Assembly: GCA_973895155.1 (NCBI GenBank)
Contig: OZ316895.1
Coordinates: 18,972,001-19,036,000, forward strand
Length of the DNA: 64,000 nt
Direction of reading: 5' to 3'
DNA from: Marsupella aquatica
Taxonomy: Eukaryota > Marchantiophyta
Both the position numbers and the translations under genes were made by a program. Under the pieces are notes generated by a model. That model was not told where the DNA came from. It saw nothing but the letters and a program-made list of their open reading frames with translations, and did not search any database. Shown here piece after piece: positions 11,306-23,926 of the stretch. Each line of letters opens with the position of its first letter. Within the stretch, counting starts at the first letter, position 1.

Positions 11306-13025
11306 CTTATATATTAGAGAGTCCATATTGCATAAATACAAACTACACTTGTCGCAAATTACTGTAGTTACTAAATTTTGTTTCCGATGACAGAGGAAGA
11401 GTGTTGAGGCAGGTATGATTCCGAATTGTACTGGTTCGGAATCGGTCCATGTAGGCATGAAGGCGTGGCAAATGAAGAAGCGGGTTGGCCTCATGGAGGG
11501 GTGCAAAACTGACCAAAACCGAGTCGTATGTCAGATAGCAGCATATACTGCATACGGTCGAGGATTACATTGAGGAAGTGGACCCACTATCTTTGAGCTA
11601 GCTTTCAGATCTGCCGACATGACAGGGTCTCCGCGTCTATTTGAAGAAGCGACCAATCTCCTTCTTTCCAACGCAGCTGAATTTGATTTGGAAAGAACTG
11701 TTCCATTGAATGGAGACGTCATAACTCGATCGGTGAAGCGAAAAGGTAATGCAAGTGGGAATGTCTCGGCACAAGACTCTCACAGGCATGATACTATCCT
11801 TGTGACTTCACCAAATACAAGGGGTTTGAAGAGAAGAAACCTCCATTCCACAGACTTCGAGAAGATGTCTTCCACACCTTCTGCTGGTGGAAGTGGCGTT
11901 GTTAATTTGTCTCAAACTGAGAGTGAATATTTTGAGGAGGTCGTCGTCCTTGAGACACCCTCATGTCGAACAACAAGATCTTCTGTTCCTCCCGTAGGAC
12001 ATCAAGCTGAGGCCGTGCCTGAGGAATCTCTTCTCCCAATGGAAACTGACATAGCTCCAGGTCTCTGGCAGCTCCGTCGAACTGCAAAATGCGGTGCTGG
12101 TCCAACTTGTAATGGGACCCTCGGTTGGAGAGGAAGCCGCGATGAATGTTGAAATTGAGTAAAGAAGGTTGGGTTTCCAAATCCAGAAGGAGTTGTCGCA
12201 ATATTTGTAAGAGGATGTAGACTTTTTAGAGGAGAACCTCATCCGGACCAGATATGGTTTTGCCCAAACAACAAATGTCACAAAAGTCGGCCAAGAAGAG
12301 GTGTTTCAAACATTCCCAATATACCATCCGTTCTTCCCATTGCGAGAGGGACCAATCTCCAGGAGGGCGAGATCCAATTCTTGAGAGAACAAGGTCTACT
12401 TGGTACAGGAGAGGTAAGGGAAGATCAGGAGCCATCCCCGTTTGAGTTACGCATCGATGTGAATTTGTTCCAAGAGAGGATCAATTTAGCGGACCCAATT
12501 TTCAAATGTGGCTCCAAGAATGGAAGGAAGTGCTTACAGAGAGTGAATCTAACTCAAACACATTACAAGAAGATCGAAGCATCCGAAACATAAGTAATGA
12601 GGCTCATATGCGAGAGAGATGTCACGAGAGGGAATGCGTGGGGGAAGTAGTATTGTATCAGAACACATGAACATGAGAGGAATGTTGCCTCTTATTGGGT
12701 GCAGATTTGTTGTTTCCCTTGCTGTTCATGTGAGGATTTCTATCGGAGGCACATTTATAGGAAACCTTACATGCCTTGCAAACATCTATATTGGGTATTC
12801 AGGACTGTGTTAAAGTTGAGTCTTCACGATTCGACACTATCTAGTCAACCAGTTCTGACATTGGGCGAAGTCCGTTACCTGCTTGATCGACAAAATGGAA
12901 CGGACATGTAGTCAATTTGGTGCCGTTCAACAGCTTTAAATGGCATTTGTCTTTTCTAACGGACAGAAGATGTACCCGTTTCTTATCTAGAAAAATGTGT
13001 TGTCTGTTGCTAGCGCCTGGCGCTA

Positions 13026-13853
13026 GCCAAAATTTGAAACAGATAGCAAATATATTGACTGTTAAATAAAGCACGTGTTCTTATAATGACCTTTATATTG
13101 CCCGTTTATTATCATTGAATGGTGGGCCCCATTATGTTAGCATTTCAGAGAGCGCTTATATGGTTGTTATTTTTTAACATCGAGCCATTTTTTTGAACTT
13201 TGAATAACCTATAAAACTCGTACAAGTAAATAGTTTCTCGTATGAGTAAACAGATTTCCAGCTATGAGTAATTGAAATCCTCATATGAGTAAATTTTTGC
13301 TCGTACGAGCAAAAAATTTGCTCGTAACAGCAAATCTATTTACTATTTGTTGTCACGGTGGTTATACCCCTTATAGTACTTGCTTTCAAAGTTGAGTCTG
13401 AAATCACAGATCCAATGGGAATGGCCTAGCAAATGGACACGACATTTGAAATGCTTCTCAATGGCATACCTCTGCGGATTGATACCAAAACCGGACAGCT
13501 GAGCTGGACAGGATAGGGCCAATCATATGGCAAGGTGTGCTTGGTTGCTAAGGGAGATGGAGGAGCTGCTAACAAAGCTGGTGCAAGGAGTGAACTGACG
13601 ATATCAGAGGCAGCGAAGGGCTTGCCTTACATACCCTTGTGGGGCGTCAACCGATCGGCCCCTCCTGCCTCTGATAGGCCAAGTCCCTCACACTTAAAGT
13701 GTACCGGCCATTCCTCAGGTCCGGGTCAAGGCTTGTCAGAGGGCCGCCTCCTGGATTATATGGATCCGAGGTAGACGGCCATAACGCGCTCGTAATCCGT
13801 TGGTGCACCACCAGCCCGAAGCATGAATGCTCTTTATTGACTAAACTTGTCCT
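13026..13853. other. Gene-free stretch with CTCGTAYGAGTAAA repeats
   Basis: No supported gene. Between about 13212 and 13345 an imperfect repeat around CTCGTACGAG / CTCGTATGAGTAAA recurs five or six times. The right end of transposon copy 1 must lie somewhere past 13025 but I could not define it. Confidence 0.4.
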
Positions 13854-14054
13854 CCCTGGGCCCTTAGTCTTAACTAATACATGGAGGACGTGTGAATGCT
13901 TGAAGGGTAGTTTTTATTTGTTTTGAACTAATAATTATAATTATTACCGGTAATAAGGGAACTTTTAATGGTAAAATAGAAATAACAAGGGGTAAACACA
14001 AAAAGGGCCCAATTGCAGGGGTCCACTTCTTTTAAACGGAGTGAGGGCCCAGGG
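13854..14054. mobile_element. hAT-like MITE, copy 1 (201 bp)
   Basis: Flanked by the 8-bp duplication CTTGTCCT (13846-13853 and 14055-14062). Terminal inverted repeats are CCCTGGGCCCTTAGTC and, at the other end, CCCTGGGCCCTCACTC. It is about 90% similar to 21305-21504. An 8-bp duplication is typical of hAT elements. It has no coding capacity. Confidence 0.88.
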
Positions 14055-14062
14055 CTTGTCCT

Positions 14063-14907
14063 AACCATCATGACTAACTAATTTTGTGTCACTATGCTAA
14101 TAACTACAAACTACTAAGTCCACTTCGTACGTGCTTAGCACAAGTTAAGCCGGATTACTTATTACGAGCCGTGCAAGCGGCGTCACACCAAGCAAAGTTA
14201 TTGCTATCTCTACTAGTTTGTTCCCATGGAAGAGTTTAGGGTAAGACCACAAGCAAAAGATGGACCAAAGAACTTCTTAAAACCAACAAAGGCCTCCCTT
14301 TCAAGAGGCTAGAGAACTTTCTCCACTTCAAACAACAAGCTACAACATCAAAACAACAAGACCTAACTCTCCACAAAGACTCCCTGTGGGAGTGCAAACT
14401 TACTAATGTGCTTCAAATTAAAGCGCGGCCAGGGAAAACCTGCAAGCAACTTCCTACTAAAAGCTCACAACTAGACACCAATGCACTATAAGGAACCGCC
14501 AATATGATACCAATGTATATTGCCCGGACCAGAAAAAACCTGAAATTGCAACACAACTTCTAATTGATCTTACATTCCAACAGCAAACCGACAGCTCACT
14601 AAGAAAATTCTGCCAGGTACCACATAAGCTTTTGTTGTCGTGATGCTACAACTCTTGCTCTTGATCAATTTGTGAACTCTAGGGACTAAGCCCATAGGTC
14701 CCGACTACAACACGATCTTCAAACAATAAACTTGAATATTCTTTGATCAGATTGGTACTTTTGGACGCCTCCAAGCTCTAAGAATTCACATTGTCACATC
14801 TTGGGGATATCTACTAACTTTGGCCAATGGCAAAAGGTGAATAGCAAAACACACAATAGAAAGCATATTAAACCTTCAAGAAATCAACCCAATTGAGCAT
14901 GAGGTAA
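14063..14907. other. AT-rich stretch without recognised features
   Basis: I see no gene, repeat or RNA here. Composition is AT-rich with short frames only. Confidence 0.4.
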
Positions 14908-14917
14908 CATCCATGCG

Positions 14918-15346
14918 GGGTAGCGAGGATCATCAGTTATCAGCCACTGATAACTGATATCAGATTTTCCGCTGAAATATTTTTGAATCTCAGTTGAGCA
15001 GCTGAGATGATGACTTTGCACTTCCACGCATCTCAGCTAGGCAGCTGAGATTGACTCAATCTCAGCTGACCTCACCGAGATTGGCGTGCAGAAAAAAAAA
15101 AGAGAAAATAAATTTTAAAAATTATTTTCTTGAGAAATTTAAAAAAAAAATTAAAAATTTGACACCCGGCCATCTCAGCTTGCCCCGTCGAGAAGTGGCG
15201 TCTATATGGTACGGACACCCATAGTCGAAAAAAAAATTCGCATTTTTTTTTGGCGCCACATCTTGGCAACCTCTCTGAGATGATGTGGCGACTGATATCA
15301 GGTCGACTGATGAAAACGACTGATAATTGATGATGTAACTTTACTC
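14918..15346. mobile_element. Mutator-like MITE (429 bp)
   Basis: A 10-bp direct repeat CATCCATGCG flanks it (14908-14917 and 15347-15356). The ends form an imperfect inverted repeat: one begins GGGTAGCGAGGATCATCAGT, the other (reverse strand) GAGTAAAGTTACATCATCAA, both followed by TTATCAG. The interior is rich in short inverted repeats built on ATCTCAGCTG. A 9-11-bp duplication fits the Mutator superfamily. No coding capacity. Confidence 0.75.
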
Positions 15347-15356
15347 CATCCATGCG

Positions 15357-17126
15357 GGCATCCATGTACTCATCCCTTCTAAAGCTCAATTCTCAGCCAC
15401 CTATAATTGGAATCATAGCAGATGTCAATAAAAGACAACTTTATGTCACATCATAAATTCTGGTATAAGTGAAATTTCAGTCCAGGGCCCTTTGATATAC
15501 TCTACTACTATCCAATGCTGGGAGGATATGCTTCCTAGTCTGAGATTTCACTCCACTTGGTAGAGTTTTCACTAAGCAACAAAGCATCTGTCCCTAGACA
15601 AGAGAAACTACAACATTTAAGTACTTATCAACCACTCCAATCTACTCCAATCAAATCCTCACCATGGGCTGAGCGTTTCCCTTTCAAAATAGCTCCTAAT
15701 TAAGCTCCTAACCTTCAGTCAAACTCTGGTCCTTGACTTCAATCAGCTGCACACAAAAATCCAACACATGATTGTGCATCAGTTGCAAAACTTTCATTGC
15801 TCTCATCCTCCAATGGTCAACAGTAGTTCATCCTCTTTCACAATCAACAAACATAATTCATCCCCGAGGCTTCACAACAAAGAATTCTTCCTCCTCCACG
15901 ACGCTCTCCACGTGCTTCAAGAACTTCAAACAAATTTGCAACAATTTGTGTACTAGAAAAGTCACTAGTAGAACCCCCTCCACCATCTGATTTTTCTCCC
16001 ACCAAAGAGACCTCGGTTGGTGCTTAAACTTTGCCGGTAGGTGCTTCTACTTCACGCAACATTTTAGCCAAATTTTTTAGCGAATATGGCGCTAGAATTT
16101 TTTTGGTGTTGTTGAGTTTTCCTACCATGAGTTTTTCGCAAATTTCAACTTTGGCAACTTGTAATTTGGATTTGTCTCTCCAATTCGACTTGTCTTTCCA
16201 GGCCATGACTACTTCAACTTCATTGCATGCAACTAATGACCTCCTAATCCACCACATTTCATCAATCAATTGTTGATCGAGTCTTCATTCCTACCTAATT
16301 CCATGCTTCAATCAAACCGATCATCGACAGAGTAATTCTTTATATTTTCTTTGTTCCTTTGATTACCCTCTGCCTCTTCTTTCCTTCTTTGAATACCCTC
16401 AATATTTTTAGAGTATGCCAACATAATAGAATACCTTGGATAATTTTAGATTACCTAGGTATCACTTCCAGAGTGTATTTGATTACCTTGGTCCACATTA
16501 GAGTACCTTGGCCAATTTTAGCTTACACTGGCCGATTTTAGATTACCCTGGTCATCAGTTTTCGAACTACATTTGATTTACCCTATAGCAAAAGTTATTT
16601 TGATCAAACCCCTAACTTTGGCAATTTTCAACCCCCTAACATTAACTCTAAAAGTGGTCAAATTTTGCCAGTGTGTTCCTCTACCTATAACCTATCACCA
16701 GGCATAAACTCAGAAGTTTTGGACAAGTAGAAGTCATCTAAAAAAAATAAGCAATCTAGCAAACTAACAATTTGTCAAAAAAACCAAAAAAAACCTAACT
16801 ACTCTAAGTACTCTTCTAATTACTTCCTACCTTTCCTGGTTTAGTTATACAAGGTTAACTCTCCCATCTTTTGGTCTACCCTTGGTCACATAGAACTAAG
16901 TAACGAGAAGTAAGCATATTTTTCATTCTCTAAATTCCTATTAGCATAACTAATTGACCCTAAATAAAATCAATTCTAAACTAAAATCAAGTACCAAAGT
17001 TGCCTTAGTCTCCTCAACCTTTTGGTTAAATATCTTTCACTCTTGGACCAAGAAAATTAACCCTAATGTAGTTCCTAATTTTACAACAATTTCTCCAATA
17101 AGCACAAAACTACCTAATAGCCATGT
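15357..17126. other. AT-rich gene-free stretch with degenerate short repeats
   Basis: No gene supported. Between about 16380 and 16560 a degenerate unit of roughly 30 bp around TTTTAGATTACCTTGGTC recurs. The rest is AT-rich single-copy sequence as far as can be read. Confidence 0.4.
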
Positions 17127-18805
17127 GTGACACTTCTCAGGGGGCGCATACCTACTATTGATCAGCTGTTTATGCAGAGGTCGATAGCCATGCCAAAGAA
17201 GCAGGATGGAGTGGACAATTACCGGTGCAGAGCACCATTTCAGAGCGGGTCACTCATGACAACCCTAAAGGCCCACATCAGAATACCAACAAGGGAAAAT
17301 ATGTTTGCCAATGTCACTGAGAAGAAGAGGCAGATGACAAAACAGGAGCATCGGCGGTACATCAAGCGCTTGGAGTTAGAATTTGAGGACAGAGGCCGCA
17401 ACCTGGGTATTCCAAGCTGAGATGAGGAGAGGGAAAGGCGAGTGTGGGAGGAGAGGCCGAGGCAGGCACCCATTTTCTCATTCTAGTAGGAAGCAACCTT
17501 TGTAGGCATTCAAAGGGAAGCAGGTTGGAAACTCAAGCTCCAAGCCGGAAGTGTTGGATTGGAGGACTACAAAGACAAGGGCTTCGTCTATGTAGAGGAG
17601 CGGCCTGTACCAGGAGTCAGGACTTTTGGCTGATCCATGGGGACCTGGAACATCAGGTAAGCTCTAAGTCTCCCCCAACAGAGTTACCTCCTTTAGAATT
17701 TGATCGAATGGAGGAGGCCGAGCAAGACCTATTGGAGTGGCTGAGGGATTTGGCCAAGGTGACCCAGAACAAGGAGATTGAGGGAGTTGTTGGGGGGAGA
17801 ATGGCCAGAAGACATTTAGCAGCTTAGTCCAAGACAAGCCAAGTCGCTCACCAATTTTGATGATGTCCTTAGGGAAGCATGGGAGGTGAGGCCGTGATGG
17901 CAAATCATGCCAGTTTCTCTGGGCACTCCACATATGCACCCAATTGGGCTATGAAGTATGGGGAGATGTGCAGTTGTTAGCTCTCAACATCTTTGGAGCA
18001 AAGTTGGAGATGGGACCGTTTATCCAGAAGGAGTTATTGGATAAAAATTGCTTGGAGGAAGCAAAGGAAGAAGGAAGAACTCATTGGGCGGCTTAGGAGG
18101 ATGGAAGTTGGGAAAGGAGGAATGAAGGCGGTTAAGCAGGCTCAAGACAAGCTACTAGTTTAGAAGCATGACCTGAGCAACATGCAAGAGCAGCCAGACA
18201 CTACCAAAGCAGATAACTAGCTTGTCAAGGGTAAACTCGCGTGCCCAAACTCAATTGCAATTAGCCGACATTTTCAAGGAGAGACAAAACCAAGAGCAAA
18301 GGATCCAAGATCTAAAGGCTGGCAATTAGGCCAACATAGCGGTCTACAATAAGGCCCTGGCAGATGCAGGGAAGGCAGAGAAGGCAGTACAAGTACAACT
18401 CAACAATCTCCGCCAAGATTACCAGTAGAAGTGTGTTGATTATGAACCAAACCCGATGCAGCCCAATCCCTATTGAAGGCTGATATTGCAGCTTTGACGA
18501 CCAACTTCCAAGCCAAACTGCAGCAGAAGGATGACATGCTTGAGCAACAATACAAGAAGATGAACCAGATGGAGTTTGATGTCGTCCATGAGCTAAATAA
18601 GGAGTTGAAGGAAACCAAGGAGGAGAAAGAGGCTTTAGAGAAGGAGTTGGAGGAGGCTCAAGAGGAGTTGGAGGAATATGTGCAGAAGGTGGAGAACTTG
18701 CAATGATGAGCAAACAACAACACGGAGCAATTGAAAAAACTAGCCAAAGCAAGCAAGTCCTCAGTGGCAATGACAAGGTTGTCGGGTGTAGTGATGGCCA
18801 AAATA
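17127..18805 (+). pseudogene. Decayed coiled-coil gag-like gene of a retroelement
   Basis: Short open pieces in shifting frames match the intact relative at 39.4-43.0 kb. The best stretch (18473-18706) reads MKADIAALTTNFQAKL... and continues with KKMNQMEFD, KEKEALEKELEEAQEEL and VQKVENLQ, paralleling KMNQMESVI and EEAQKELEE in the relative. Upstream pieces at 17686-17826 match the region before its coiled coil. A frame at 17127-17417 (97 aa) may be an earlier domain; I do not recognise it. Many stops (mostly TAG) and indels show it is dead. Its right end is cut by the copia fragment: similarity to the relative (TRLSGVVMA against TKLPGVVLA) stops near 18805. Confidence 0.65.
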
Positions 18806-21800
18806 CCGGTTCAACAATCTACAAACCACTTCCTCTTGTCCTCTCTTCACAAAACCTAGCGGTTGTCTCATGAAGATCACCTCTTCCAAGGTGCCATAGA
18901 GGAAAGCTGTGACAACATTCATCTGATCTAGCAACAGACTAAATATTACAACAAGCACACACAATAGCTGTATTGTTGAGTACTTAGCAACTGGTGAGAA
19001 AACCTCATTGTAATCCACACTTTTTTCCTGTGTGAATCCCTTGGCTACCAACCTAGCCTTGTAGACCTTTGATCCACCTCCCGTAGACTGATCCTTCAGC
19101 TTGTATATCCATTTGCTGTCCACCACTTGTTGACCCTTAGGCAGCTTAACAAGCTCCCAAGTTTTGTTGTCCTTCAGTGATTACATCTCCATTTGCATTG
19201 CTATAGTCCACTTGTGCTTCTCCTTTGAAGCACTTGCCTCATGAAATGAAGAAGGTTCCCCTTCTTCCAAAATCAACGCATCACCCTCATCATCAGCTGC
19301 AAAATCATCCTCTTGCAATTGAGATGAATCAACCCACTCTCCATACCTGGGAGGAGCACGTACAGTGCGACCAGATGTTCTTCTAGTCGATGACTCTGGT
19401 TGAATTGCATCTATTGGTACAATTTGAATTTTAGCAACATCCACTTGCTGCTCACCAGCATCAACAAACTCCTCTTGTTCCTCTGGCACAGGAACCAGCT
19501 CCATGCTTGGAGCACTTTATTCTTTCCGATCACGCATCTCATGATCAATCTCCCCCTCAACGAGATCTGGGATATGAGATTTTCCTTTGTCAGTACGGGA
19601 GACTAGAGTATTCTCCCCCTCCTTCAATAATTTGGATTCATTGAAGGAAACATCCCTACTGACAATGAGCTTACAGGCAATAGGATCCCATAGCCTGTAG
19701 GCCTTCACACCACTTTGATACCCAAGAAAAATACATTTCTTGGAGGTAGGATCCAACTTGGTCCTATTCTGCTTTGGTGTGAGAGCATATGCATCACTTC
19801 CAAAAACTACCAAGCCATGATAGTTTGCTTGCCGCTTATAACGCATTTCAAATGGTGTTTTAAAATTGATTGCACTAGAAGGAGAAAGATTTACCAAATA
19901 AGCTGTAGTATTGACAGCTTCTGCCAAAAATTCTTGTGGTAAACCTGATTGGCTCAGCATACTCCGTGATCGCTCCAATAGTGTTCGATTGAGCCTCTCA
20001 GCGACACCATTTTGCTGCGAAATATAAATTGCTATGAGATGGCGAGTTATCCCCTGTTCTGCACACTACTCTTCAAATTCTATTGAAGTGTACTCTCCAC
20101 CGTTGTCTGACCTCAGACTCTTCACCCTGGTATCCAAACACTTAACCGGGATTCCCGTCTGATTCTCCACTTGGGCCTTCCACTTTGTAAAAATGGACAA
20201 GACATCAGACTTATGCGTTATGAAATAAATCCATACAAATCTTGAGTAATCATCAATAAATGATACATAGTACAATTTTCCAGAATGTGAAGGAGTCGGG
20301 GATGGTCCACACTTGTCACTATGTATGTACTCAAGAACCTCTTTGGAACAATGTGTGCCAACACCGAAAGCACGACGATGCTACTTTCCAAAAATGCAAT
20401 GCTCATAGAAATCCAATTTACGAGACTACATATCATAAATGAGCTCATTCTTCCGCAAGATAGCCAAACCCTTCTTACTCATGTGGCCTAGCCGTGAATG
20501 CCATAGTTGAGTCATTTTCTCGCGAGACTTGGTTAAATTGGCCTCTCCACATATTGTATTGCCCTGCAGCACATACAAATTCTTCTGTCTGCTCCCCTTC
20601 AAAATCACTGTCTCTCCCGATATGACTTGAAGTTCACCATCAATTACTCGCCATTGATGACCATTTGAATCCAACACACCGAGTGAAATCAAATTCTTAT
20701 GCATGCCAGGTACAAACCTGACTTCAGACACTGTGCGCATAATGCCATCAAACATTTGAATCTTTACAAACCCAATACCCTCAACTCAATAGGAGTGATC
20801 ATTTCCCATCAAAACTGAACCCTTTGACACAAAATAAGAATTGAAATACTCGCGAATGTAACAAATGTGAAAAGAGCAAGCACAATCAAGAATCCACACA
20901 TCGTTTGCTCTCCTAGATGATGTGCATAGGGCATACTCTTGGCTTCATAAAACATACTCATCATTGAGTAAATCAACTTTTCCATCAGCACTAGCCACAT
21001 TGGCTGATGAAGATTCAGTTGCCTTACCCTTACAATCCCTCTTAAAGTGACCAACCTTGTGACACTTCCAACAGACTATTGGCTTTCTCTCCTGGGACTT
21101 TTCCCTTGAAGCAAATCTTGTCCTAGATTTACTTTGTCCCTTGCCATTCATGCGTTGCTCGGGACACTTCTATGACCTCCCACAATTCACATTCAAGGCA
21201 GCACCAGACGACGATGTTGTCTGAGATTGACCCAATTTCTTGTGTGCATCATCTAACAGCAAAGAGCTTACCACCTCATCGTATGAAATAGACTTCAGGT
21301 CTCTCCCTGGGCCCTCAGTCTTAACTAATACATGGAGGACGTGCGAATGGATGAAGGGTAGTTTTATTTGTTTTAAACTAATAATTATAATTATTACCGG
21401 TAATAAGGGAACTTTTAATGGTAAAATGGAAATAATGGGGGTAAACACAAAAAGGGCCCAATTGCAGGGGATCCACTTCTTTTACACGGAGTGAGGGCCC
21501 AAGGAGGTCTCTATACAAGAGAAACTGCTTCAAACCCTGATAAGGATCTGAGAAGAAGCAAGGCCTTGTTCTCTTCTTCAACGCCCTTACCGAGATTGGA
21601 CAAATCAACAACTAGGCTGTCAAATTCATCCAAGTGATCCTGAAGCTTGTTCCCCTCTTTGAGCCTAAGGCTCATCAAGAGAAACTTCTTGTAAAATCGG
21701 TCTGATGCATCCTCCCGATAGTATTTCTCCCTTAAGCCTCTGAACAAAGATGCATAATCCACATAGTCATCCAACTTCTTGATGATATGCGGCTTTAGAT

Positions 21801-22018
21801 AAAGCATCATTGCATTCACTACAATCACTTGTTCCTACCCCCACCTCTTTAGTGGAATCTCTTCTTCATTATCGTACATGTCTCGTGTAGAAAGAAGGTG
21901 ATCTAGGCCTATAGCACGAAGAACTCCTTTCACTTGCTTCTCCAAGAGCAAGTAGTTAGTCCGTACGCCCATCATGCTTTTCCACCTCAAACTTGACACC
22001 TCCAAACCTGGATGCCAT
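18806..22018 (-). pseudogene. Ty1/copia gag-pol polyprotein, broken
   Basis: The chosen start at 22018 reads MASRFGGVKFEVEKHDGR, a usual copia gag beginning. Gag helices follow (FYKKFLLMSLRLKEG, 21700s), then a zinc knuckle CWKCHKVGHFKRDC (about 21090), the GAG-pre-integrase region (WHSRLGHMSKKGL, about 20490), the integrase core (FIDDYSRFVW and SDNGGEY as the first two Asp, GVAERLNRTLLERSRSM region for Glu), the post-integrase box CIFLGYQ, and the RT start WIYKLK...ARLVAKGFTQ. It stops before the YVDD active site. Damage: a frameshift near 21960, the MITE insertion, TAG at 20066 and others. It would make the virus-like-particle shell and copy/insert the element; it cannot do so now. Confidence 0.85.
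21305..21504. mobile_element. hAT-like MITE, copy 2 (200 bp), inside copia gag
   Basis: Flanked by AGGTCTCT (21297-21304 and 21505-21512). Ends CCCTGGGCCCTCAGTC and, on the other strand, CCTTGGGCCCTCACTC. Same family as 13854-14054. Its insertion splits the copia gag and so postdates that copy. Confidence 0.9.
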
Positions 22019-23912
22019 CTTTTTTTCCTTCACAACCCCATCTACTCGTTGCACCGGTGATTGTACCAGTGTCACATGCGCTTCCTTTTGCTCCTCTCTC
22101 TCCTCCTCAAACCGTCGTGGTGATCCTCGTGCTTCAAGATCCACTTCTTCAAAAATCTCCTCCAAATCACTCATGTGAGAATGCAAGAAAAAATCATGTT
22201 TTTCAACTTCTTAAAAAAACTCAAAACTTATCACTGCCGCGTAGCCCACAGGCCTAGCTCTCCAACCTTGAAAACCATAATCAAAACCAAACTCCGACGT
22301 AAAACTTATTCACTTTTTGGTCTAGGTGGGTAAAACTTGGAATTTTCCTCCGTTTTGACCACCTCGGGGAATAACCAAAATATGAACTAGTACCCAACGT
22401 TGGAAATGCAATTTGATTGGTGCACCACATAGCCAACTCCAATGGCTACCTCCTTGCCAAAGGCGAACGGAAAAAGTTACAGGTCCTGGGAAGCGGCACA
22501 ACCAATAGGAAGCCGGGGAAAAAATGAAAAAACAGACTTAAAGGGGTGTAAAGCCACTTTCAAAAAAATAATTATAAAGGTCGGGGGCGTACAAGGGCAG
22601 GGGTGGGCGTATGGCGAGGCAACGACGGGCGCATAGGCGGAAGGGTTGACGACCAGAAGTGGGTGGTCGGGGCAGGTTGCCGAAGCCGCAAATCGGCTGA
22701 TCACGGGCGAGGCAAGGCGGGGGGAGGAAAAAACTCCAGGCTGTAGGCTACGCTTCGGCCTGGTCATGGGCGAGGCAAGGCGGGGGGGAGGAAAAAACTC
22801 TAGGCGGTAGGCTACGCTCCGGCCTGGTTGCGGGCTGCAGCAAGTAATGGCGAGGGGTGGCCGGGGGTCGCGTATGCGTAAAGGAGGAGGGAGGGGGTAA
22901 TCGTGTGTATACACACACGAATGCGCGTGTATACACACACAAAAGTGTGCTAACACCCCCCTAAAAATACAAAGGAAATAATCGGCAAAGAATCCAAATC
23001 GCACCTTGCCACCGGTAAGGGGCTTGAAGAAATTTCTTAGCAACGCATGATGGAGTCTTTAGAGAGAGAGAGAGCCGTGAATGTAGTATTTTTCGAGCAA
23101 AAAATTGGCCCGTAAGAAATCCAGAAATGCTTGTGGAAATCAAACAAAAAGAGTTTGCACCTTGTAACGTTTGGATTTCGGGGAGGAATCAGAAATAGAT
23201 TTCGGTGGGTTGGAAAGATTTGCACACCCGCACCGTTTGCTGGTCAATCAGTGGCAAAAGTTCAGAACTCCTTTCACTTGATTCTCCCAGAGCAAGTAGT
23301 CCATACGCCCATCATACTTAGTACAGAACTCCTTCCTCCCGTGGGCAAAAATGTCAATCTTGGACTCAAAACGATCACCTCTTCGTGATCTCTCCGTTCA
23401 GCCCAAATACTTCACGTCTCTCCCTCCGAGTCGAGCGCAACAACGAGAAACTCCCCTCAGGCAAAAGAAGACTCCATAGCCGGTCAAAAAATCCGAATGC
23501 TTCTTTTGCTCGTTTTGACACACTCGTTACACATTTGGCAACAAACCATCTACCAAAACGATGAGCTCATCCCGATCTACAAGCAGAGCTACAGCATGCG
23601 ACGCATCATGCACCACAAGGCTCATGCCATCAAAAAAATTAAACTCTGGTCCCTCCTTAAAAAATAACCGCCGAACACGAATGTTGCAAACTTTCTTCAC
23701 AAAATCCAGAACGACAAAAACTTAGATCTCTCCGCACCACAAACTCCGTTCAACAATTTCTTTGCACCGTTAGAAAGCCCTCGGCCCGATCTATCCGTTG
23801 AGCCCATAAACTCCAAGTTCCACGTGACGGAACTCTGGGAAATCCACTGACACTCAACGCTAGAAAAAACCGTCATGAAATCCCGTCACGAACAATGTCA
23901 CCTCCCCGGCAT
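22019..23912 (-). other. Copia leader region
   Basis: This is non-coding sequence between primer site and gag. It holds a GC-rich tandem duplication near 22700-22830 (unit about 63 bp around GGGCGAGGCAAGGCGGGG). A segment at about 23262-23312 repeats, imperfectly, the gag-start region near 21920-21975 (ACTCCTTTCACTTG..., GAGCAAGTAGT). Short dinucleotide tracts (CACACA, GAGAGA) occur at 22910-23070. The proline-rich frames here look like composition artefacts. Confidence 0.5.
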
Positions 23913-23924
23913 GCTCTGATACCA
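23913..23924 (-). other. Primer binding site (tRNA-iMet type)
   Basis: On the minus strand TGGTATCAGAGC lies two bases downstream of the 5' LTR end. It is the usual copia priming sequence complementary to initiator methionine tRNA. Confidence 0.9.
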
Positions 23925-23926
23925 AT

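Larger units (their letters stand above)
4889..12911 (+). pseudogene. MULE-like transposase, transposon copy 1 (interrupted by LTR element 5307-9739)
   Basis: Exon 1 is 4889-5306 plus 9745-11110, split by the LTR element; the reading VQD-VPIVYR resumes across the insertion. Exon 2 is 11394-12911; the intron is 11111-11393. In order it shows: an N-terminal region shared with copy 2 (M.RSI, DG.RFW); an acidic linker; a GCM1/WRKY-like zinc finger (C..C pairs, then FHNHPS near 10110); a core with SFDVMHR (first Asp), FMADNAQAGW (second Asp) and a later YRMSREID (candidate Glu); a GSESVH motif typical of MULE transposases; and a C-terminal SWIM finger CSCEDF...CKHLYW at about 12730-12790. The ATG at 4889 is chosen because copy 2 starts equivalently. 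Damage: a shortened segment near 9830, a frameshift near 10505, TGA at 11571, 12150 and 12156, and TAG at 12648. Role: cut-and-paste transposition; non-functional here. Confidence 0.75.

Noticed and set aside
15963-15985. CACTAGTAGAA at 15963 as a CACTA 5' end
   Set aside because: Only about 11 bases match, no TNP2 or subterminal repeats follow nearby and no partner end was found.
22477-23043. 188-aa proline-rich minus-strand frame
   Set aside because: It is in the GC-rich repeated leader of the copia element and looks like composition, not protein.
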